NCBI GenBank assembly: GCA_021730825.1
Contig: JAKFYO010000095.1
Coordinates: 1 to 10,294 of the forward strand
Reading direction: 5' to 3'
Length of the DNA: 10,294 nt
From: Hyphomicrobiales bacterium
GTDB lineage: Bacteria > Pseudomonadota > Alphaproteobacteria > Rhizobiales > Xanthobacteraceae
A program made the translations under genes and the position numbers. The notes below the pieces were generated by a model that had not been told where the DNA came from, ran no database searches, and saw only the letters and a program-made list of their open reading frames with translations. Each line of letters opens with the position of its first letter. Position 1 is the stretch's first letter. This document shows, piece by piece, positions 6,099-10,294 of this stretch.

Positions 6099-6992
6099 AT
6101 GATGACCCTCCGCCAGCTCAGGTATTTCGAAGCCGCGGCAAGGCTCGGTCATTTTGGCCGAGCCGCCGAGGAGTGTGCGGTGACGCAGCCAGCGCTCTCG
6201 ATGCAGATAAAGGAACTCGAAGAGACGCTAGGCGCGTCCTTGTTCGAGCGCCGTCCGGGCGAGGCGGTGCTGACGCCGCTCGGTAGCGAGATCGCAGAAC
6301 AGGCTTCGAAGATCTTGCTTGCCGCGAACGATCTCGCGGCAATCGCGAAACATCGCACAAAAGTGCTCGCAGGCCCGCTCTCGCTCGGCATCATCCCGAC
6401 GCTTGCGCCCTATATCCTGCCGAGGCTCCTGAATTATCTCTCGAAGCATTACCCAGCATTGAAGCTGGAGCTGCGCGAAGCGCAGACCAAGGCCATGCTC
6501 GGCGAGCTGTCGCGCGGTGAACTCGATCTGGTCATGGCTGCGATCCCGAACGAGGCAAATGATCTCGCGGAAGAGCATCTCTTCGACGACAGGTTTCTGT
6601 TGGCTGTGTCTTCCGATGCGGCGAGCCGCTCCCGCGTCGACCCGGAAACGCTCGATACCGGCCAGCTTATTTTGTTGGAGGAAGGCCACTGCCTGCGCGA
6701 TCAGGCACTTTCCTTCTGCTCGAACGAACGCGGCATTACCAAAGCGGGGCTTGGCGCGACCTCGCTTTCGACGATCATGCAGATGGTCGCAAACGGTTAC
6801 GGCGCGACCTTCATTCCGGAAATCGCAGTCGAGACCGAAACGCGCGGAAGAAAACTTTCGCTCTCGCGCTTCACTGCGCCCGAACCTTCGCGGAAAATCG
6901 GGCTGGTCTGGCGCAAATCCTCGCCGCGCAAAAAAGATTTCGAAGCCTTCGGTATCGCTGTCAAAGAAGCGCTGAAGCCCAAGCGCAAATAA
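6099..6992 (+). CDS. oxyR: Peroxide-sensing LysR-type regulator OxyR
   Basis: OxyR is a LysR-family regulator that switches on peroxide defence genes when two cysteines form a disulfide. The 297-residue protein has the N-terminal winged helix (about 3-62, with TLRQLRYFEAAARLGHFGRAA and TQPALSMQIKELE) and a LysR substrate domain starting near LSLGIIPTLAPYILP (95-109). The redox pair is Cys198 and Cys207 in EGHCLRDQALSFC, nine apart as Cys199 and Cys208 are in E. coli. ATSLSTIMQMVANGYGATFIPEIAVE (220-245) is also typical. The conserved pair makes OxyR a firm call over a generic LysR protein. The start is ATG 6099 or the adjacent ATG 6102; neither has a good Shine-Dalgarno. It is divergent from katA and convergent with pnp. 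Confidence 0.96.
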   Translation: MMTLRQLRYFEAAARLGHFGRAAEECAVTQPALSMQIKELEETLGASLFERRPGEAVLTPLGSEIAEQASKILLAANDLAAIAKHRTKVLAGPLSLGIIPTLAPYILPRLLNYLSKHYPALKLELREAQTKAMLGELSRGELDLVMAAIPNEANDLAEEHLFDDRFLLAVSSDAASRSRVDPETLDTGQLILLEEGHCLRDQALSFCSNERGITKAGLGATSLSTIMQMVANGYGATFIPEIAVETETRGRKLSLSRFTAPEPSRKIGLVWRKSSPRKKDFEAFGIAVKEALKPKRK

Positions 6993-7003
6993 CAAGTGCA
7001 AAT

Positions 7004-7033
7004 AAAAAAGGGCGGCTCGAAAGCCGCCCTTTT
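7004..7033. terminator. Bidirectional terminator between oxyR and pnp
   Basis: A perfect 12-bp stem (AAAAGGGCGGCT at 7006-7017 against AGCCGCCCTTTT at 7022-7033) has a four-base CGAA loop. It has U-runs on both strands. It lies 11 bases after the oxyR stop and 21 bases after the pnp stop, so it can end both convergent transcripts. Confidence 0.88.
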
Positions 7034-7054
7034 CAATTTCGATCTGGAAGAAGT

Positions 7055-9202
7055 TTATTCAGCCGCCGTTTCCGGTGCTGCCTGCTGCTTCTTCTCGAGG
7101 TCTTCGCCGGTCTGCTGGTCGACGACTTTCATCGAGAGGCGAACCTTGCCGCGCTCGTCGACGCCAAGGAGCTTCACCTTGACCATGTCGCCTTCTTTGA
7201 CGACGTCGGACGGCTTGTTCACGCGGTGCGCTGCCAGCTGGCTGACATGCACGAGGCCGTCTTTCGCGCCGTAGAAGTTCACGAACGCGCCGAAGTCGAC
7301 CACCTTCACGACTTTGCCGTCATAGACCTTGCCGACTTCCGCGTCCGAAGTAAGCGACTTGATCCACTTGATCGCGGCCTCGATCGCTTCGCCCTTGGCG
7401 GAAGCGACCTTCACCGTGCCGTCGTCTTCGACGTTGATCTTGGCGCCGGTCTTTTCGACGATCTCGCGGATCACCTTGCCGCCTGTGCCGATCACGTCAC
7501 GGATCTTGTCGACGGGGATCTTGATCACTTCGATGCGCGGCGCATGTTCGCCGAGCGTCGGACGGGCCGCGGTCAGCGACTTCGCCATTTCGGTCAGAAT
7601 ATGCAGACGGCCGTCCTTCGCCTGGCGAAGGGCTACCTGCATGATTTCTTCGGTGATGCCCGCGATCTTGATGTCCATCTGGAGCGCGGTGATGCCGTTC
7701 TCCGTGCCGGCGACCTTGAAGTCCATGTCGCCGAGATGATCTTCGTCACCGAGAATGTCGGAAAGCACTGCGAACTTCTTGCCCTCGAGAATGAGGCCCA
7801 TCGCAATACCCGCAACCGGCGCGCGCAGCGGCACGCCCGCATCCATAAGGCAGAGCGAAGTACCGCAAACGGTTGCCATCGAAGACGAGCCGTTCGATTC
7901 GAGAATCTCCGACACGACGCGGATGGTGTAGGGGAATTCGGTCTTTGGCGGCAGCATCGGATGCACTGCGCGCCATGCGAGCTTACCGTGGCCGATTTCG
8001 CGGCGGCCCGGCGAACCCATGCGGCCTGCTTCACCGACCGAGAACGGCGGGAAGTTATAGTGCAAGAGGAAGTTTTCCTTGTAGGTGCCGGGCAGCGCGT
8101 CGATCCACTGCTCGTCCTCGGCGGTGCCGAGCGTCGCAATGCAAAGCGCCTGCGTTTCGCCGCGCGTGAACAGCGAGGAGCCGTGCGTGCGCGGGAGAAT
8201 GCCGACGAGGCTTTCGATCGGACGGACGGTTTTCACGTCGCGGCCGTCGATGCGGATGCCGGTGTCGAGGATGGAGTTACGAACGATGTCGGCTTCGAGT
8301 TCTTTCAGAACTTCGCCGACCAGCGACGGAGACGGCGCATCGGGATTCTTGCCGTCGCCGAGGATCGCTTCCTTCGCCTTCTTCTTCGCGGCACCGACCG
8401 CGTTGTAGCGGTCCTGCTTGATCTTGTTGCCGTATGCTGCCCGCAAATCGGCTTCGGCGAGGCCCTTGAGCTTGCTCTTCAGCGCCGAGTTATCCGGCGC
8501 GTTGATTTCCCGCGGTTCTTTCGCGGCCTTCTCAGCGAGGCGAATGATCGCGTCGATCACCGGCTGAAAGTGCTTGTGGCCGAACATGACCGAGCCGAGC
8601 ATGATTTCTTCGGAAAGCTCTTTCGCTTCCGATTCCACCATGAGGACTGCGTCCTTGGTGCCGGCAACAACGAGATCGAGCTGGCTTTCTTTCATCTCCT
8701 CTAACGTCGGGTTCAGCACGTATTCGCCGTTGACGAAGGCAACGCGTGCGCCGCCGATCGGGCCCATGAACGGCGCGCCGGAGATCGTGAGCGCGGCCGA
8801 CGATGCGACCATCGCCAGAATATCCGGATCGTTTTCCATGTCGTGCGACAGCACGTGGATCACGACCTGCGTTTCGCAGCGCCAGCCATCCGCGAACAGC
8901 GGACGGATCGGACGGTCGATCAGGCGCGAGATCAGCGTTTCGCGTTCGGTCGGACGGCCTTCACGCTTGAAGTATCCGCCCGGAACGCGGCCGGCGGCAT
9001 AAAACTTTTCGATGAAGTGGACCGAGAGCGGCAGGAAATCGATGCCGGCTTTCGGCTCTTTCGCCGCGACCACGGTCGCGAGCAAAGTGGTGTCGCCATA
9101 GGTGGCGAGGACAGCGCCGTCAGCCTGGCGCGCCATGTGACCGGTTTCCAGAACGAGCGTGCGTCCGCCCCAGTCGAGTTCTTCACGATGTATTTCGAAC
9201 AT
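7055..9202 (-). CDS. pnp: Polyribonucleotide nucleotidyltransferase (PNPase)
   Basis: PNPase is a trimeric phosphorolytic 3'-to-5' exoribonuclease, a central RNA-decay enzyme and often part of the RNA degradosome. The 715 residues match the family's usual length. Order: first RNase PH domain (about 10-145, with [20 protein letters not shown] at 67-86), an alpha-helical linker (about 230-305), then the second, catalytic RNase PH domain (about 312-540). The latter has [16 protein letters not shown] (338-353) and [15 protein letters not shown] (482-496), whose Asp486 and Asp492 carry the E. coli catalytic numbering. A KH domain follows (about 555-615, [17 protein letters not shown]), then an S1 domain (about 622-692, [20 protein letters not shown]) and a short Ala/Gln/Glu tail. 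The ATG at 9202 follows GGGAAAGAG. It lies downstream of rpsO across a structured 208-base leader and is probably cotranscribed with it. Confidence 0.98.
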   Translation of the reverse strand: MFEIHREELDWGGRTLVLETGHMARQADGAVLATYGDTTLLATVVAAKEPKAGIDFLPLSVHFIEKFYAAGRVPGGYFKREGRPTERETLISRLIDRPIRPLFADGWRCETQVVIHVLSHDMENDPDILAMVASSAALTISGAPFMGPIGGARVAFVNGEYVLNPTLEEMKESQLDLVVAGTKDAVLMVESEAKELSEEIMLGSVMFGHKHFQPVIDAIIRLAEKAAKEPREINAPDNSALKSKLKGLAEADLRAAYGNKIKQDRYNAVGAAKKKAKEAILGDGKNPDAPSPSLVGEVLKELEADIVRNSILDTGIRIDGRDVKTVRPIESLVGILPRTHGSSLFTRGETQALCIATLGTAEDEQWIDALPGTYKENFLLHYNFPPFSVGEAGRMGSPGRREIGHGKLAWRAVHPMLPPKTEFPYTIRVVSEILESNGSSSMATVCGTSLCLMDAGVPLRAPVAGIAMGLILEGKKFAVLSDILGDEDHLGDMDFKVAGTENGITALQMDIKIAGITEEIMQVALRQAKDGRLHILTEMAKSLTAARPTLGEHAPRIEVIKIPVDKIRDVIGTGGKVIREIVEKTGAKINVEDDGTVKVASAKGEAIEAAIKWIKSLTSDAEVGKVYDGKVVKVVDFGAFVNFYGAKDGLVHVSQLAAHRVNKPSDVVKEGDMVKVKLLGVDERGKVRLSMKVVDQQTGEDLEKKQQAAPETAAE

Positions 9203-9234
9203 TTCTCTTTCCCATCATCGGATACGGAACGGGA

Positions 9235-9317
9235 AAGTCATGGACAAGATAACGAGGCGCTCTTCCGCGCTTAAAGCGCGAAAGTCGAAAGAGCGTCTGG
9301 CAATCCTGCCATGACTT
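9235..9317 (-). promoter_or_regulatory. Long nested stem-loop in the rpsO-pnp spacer (pnp leader)
   Basis: Three stems nest. AAGTCATGG (9235-9243) pairs with CCATGACTT (9309-9317), nine perfect bp. Inside it CGCTCTT (9258-9264) pairs with AAGAGCG (9289-9295). Innermost, CGCGCT (9266-9271) pairs with AGCGCG (9275-9280) around TAA. An overlapping alternative, GGACAAG (9242-9248) with CTTGTCC (9315-9321), competes with the outer stem. No U-run follows, so this is not an intrinsic terminator. In E. coli a long pnp leader stem is cut by RNase III and used by PNPase for autocontrol; an equivalent role here is inferred. Confidence 0.5.
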
Positions 9318-9370
9318 GTCCTGGTCCGTTGGTTTTGCGGCGGCGAATCCGCCACGCATACTCGGCCTTT

Positions 9371-9392
9371 CGCGCGGGACCATTCCCGCGCG
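9371..9392 (-). promoter_or_regulatory. GC-rich hairpin just after rpsO
   Basis: CGCGCGGGA (9371-9379) and TCCCGCGCG (9384-9392) form a perfect 9-bp stem with a four-base loop, 18 bases after the rpsO stop. On the minus strand it is followed by AAAGGCC, not U residues. It therefore looks like an mRNA 3'-end stabiliser or processing element rather than a rho-independent terminator. A smaller hairpin (GGCGG/CCGCC, 9339-9353) lies next. Confidence 0.4.
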
Positions 9393-9410
9393 CGGCCGTT
9401 ACCATCTGCC

Positions 9411-9680
9411 TTAACGGCGGATGTTGAGCTTTTCGATGAGCGCCTTGTAACGCGCTTCATCTTTCTTCTTCAGGAAGTCCAGAAGCGAACGGCGGTGCGA
9501 GACGAGCTTCAGAAGACCGCGGCGCGAGTGGTTGTCCTTCACGTGCGTCTTGAAATGCTCGGTCAGGTTCGAGATGCGCTCGGAGAGGATCGCGACCTGC
9601 ACTTCCGGCGAACCGGTGTCGTCCTTCTTGACGGCATTGTCTTTAATGACCGCTTGCTTGCGCTCGGCAGTAATCGACAT
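9411..9680 (-). CDS. rpsO: 30S ribosomal protein S15
   Basis: S15 is a primary 16S rRNA-binding protein of the small subunit platform and also forms an intersubunit bridge. The product is 89 residues, exactly the usual length. The conserved [16 protein letters not shown] (21-36), [20 protein letters not shown] (42-61) and the C-terminal [20 protein letters not shown] are all present. Translation starts at the ATG at 9680, which has a strong AAGGAG Shine-Dalgarno seven bases upstream. A longer frame reaching 9791 has no support and would add 37 residues not found in S15. It lies between truB and pnp in the order typical of bacteria. A TATAAC at 9786-9781 on the minus strand is a possible -10 element for a gene-proximal promoter, but no good -35 accompanies it. 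Confidence 0.97.
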   Translation of the reverse strand: MSITAERKQAVIKDNAVKKDDTGSPEVQVAILSERISNLTEHFKTHVKDNHSRRGLLKLVSHRRSLLDFLKKKDEARYKALIEKLNIRR

Positions 9681-9844
9681 CGGATGCTCCTTATCTGTTG
9701 GAGTTGGAAAAACGGCCGAGCCGGGATGTCGTCCAGCGGGGTCGCAACTAAGCGCCGGAGCCCAAGCCCCAACGCGCGCTGTTATAGCCAAAAGCCTCTC
9801 GAAAGCGAGGAAAAAGCGCCTGCAACCGTGTAGGGGCTAAGTCC

Positions 9845-10294
9845 TTATCGGGGAAGGTTAAAAATGCGCTTGGGGTGGAGCGCCCCGGCTTCCATTTCGG
9901 CCAGCGCCACCAAAGCGCCATGGACTGAAACCGAGACCGGACCCTCGAAAACCGGCGCATCCCGTCCGCGCAGGAATACGCTTTGGCCTTGGGCCAAGCG
10001 CTGAGCGTCAGGCTCGGAAACTTTCACGGCAGGCAGCGATTGCAGGCCTGACGCGACCGGCTGTAGGAGCGCATAGAGAGAAGCCTCGACCGCACCCGCC
10101 TGTTCGAGCTGCACGAGATTGACGGTGGTCTGCGCTGAAAAATCTCCGACCAGCGTGCGGCGAAGCACGCTGACATGGCCATGACATCCGAGCTTGCGGC
10201 CGATGTCGCGCGCAAGCGAACGCACATACGTGCCCTTGCCGCATTCGACTTCGAACTCGGCGTGATCGGCGTCCGGTATTGCCGCCAGTGAGAA
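9845..10294 (-). CDS. truB: tRNA pseudouridine-55 synthase TruB, C-terminal part
   Basis: TruB makes the near-universal pseudouridine 55 in the T-loop of tRNA. The visible 149 residues are the C-terminal half. They include ECGKGTYVRSLARDIGRKLG, the conserved late motif of the TruB catalytic domain, then GCHGHVSVLRRTLVGDF. The C-terminal domain follows and ends in the typical GALHPKRIFNLP. The reading frame stays open to the window edge; the catalytic Asp region and start lie outside. The stop is 164 bases before the rpsO ATG. The gap holds only a weak stem (about 9795-9811) with a short T-run, so readthrough into rpsO is plausible. Confidence 0.95.
   Translation of the reverse strand, partial: FSLAAIPDADHAEFEVECGKGTYVRSLARDIGRKLGCHGHVSVLRRTLVGDFSAQTTVNLVQLEQAGAVEASLYALLQPVASGLQSLPAVKVSEPDAQRLAQGQSVFLRGRDAPVFEGPVSVSVHGALVALAEMEAGALHPKRIFNLPR

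Noticed and set aside
7226..8704. A 492-codon open frame on the plus strand opposite pnp
   Set aside because: Same reason: it mirrors conserved PNPase codons, has Arg/Asp/Ala-rich composition and no motif.
9681..9791. N-terminal extension of rpsO by 37 codons
   Set aside because: S15 is 89 residues from the ATG at 9680, which has a strong Shine-Dalgarno. The extension is unlike any S15 sequence.
9795..9811. Possible truB terminator in the truB-rpsO gap
   Set aside because: The stem is only four to five pairs with a mismatch and is followed by CTTTTGG; too weak to list as a terminator.
1..10294. Mobile elements, CRISPR arrays, tRNA or rRNA genes
   Set aside because: There are no transposase or integrase frames, no regularly spaced repeats and no cloverleaf or rRNA-like stretches. 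The gene content is conserved core chromosome.

Overview
The window is GC-rich and reads as ordinary chromosomal DNA of an alphaproteobacterium, most likely a Bradyrhizobium/Rhodopseudomonas-like member of the Rhizobiales (Hyphomicrobiales). The pointers are an Irr-type Fur-family regulator that keeps both its haem-regulatory Cys-Pro and a His-His-His motif, a fabA-fabB-fabI cluster diverging from irr, and the truB-rpsO-pnp order. I see no tRNA, rRNA, CRISPR array, insertion sequence, integrase or prophage gene. The base composition does not obviously shift anywhere.

Layout. 1-398 (-): 5' part of irr, cut by the window edge. 399-640: divergent control region. 641-3271 (+): fabA, fabB and fabI, tightly spaced and probably one operon for unsaturated fatty acid synthesis and the final reduction step of elongation. 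3312-4004 (-): a CRP/FNR-family regulator, convergent with fabI. 4097-4330 (-): a tiny secreted His- and aromatic-rich protein with a structured leader. 4540-5997 (-): monofunctional haem catalase. 6099-6992 (+): OxyR, divergent from the catalase across a 101-base region packed with inverted repeats. 7055-9202 (-): PNPase. 9411-9680 (-): ribosomal protein S15. 9845-10294 (-): C-terminal part of TruB, cut by the window edge.

How it fits together. The left half combines iron/haem sensing (Irr), lipid synthesis (FabA/B/I) and a probable cyclic-nucleotide-responsive regulator. The middle is a peroxide-response unit: OxyR senses peroxide through a conserved cysteine pair and probably controls both itself and the catalase from the shared intergenic region. 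The right half is the conserved RNA-modification, ribosome and RNA-decay block truB-rpsO-pnp, with a long foldable leader in front of pnp.

I did not find a clearly new multi-gene system. The points most worth a second look are non-coding or small: a leader hairpin that would mask the ribosome binding site of the secreted mini-protein, the nested palindromes between katA and oxyR, a CRP-like site beside a regulator that keeps the CRP base-contact residues, and the pnp leader fold.
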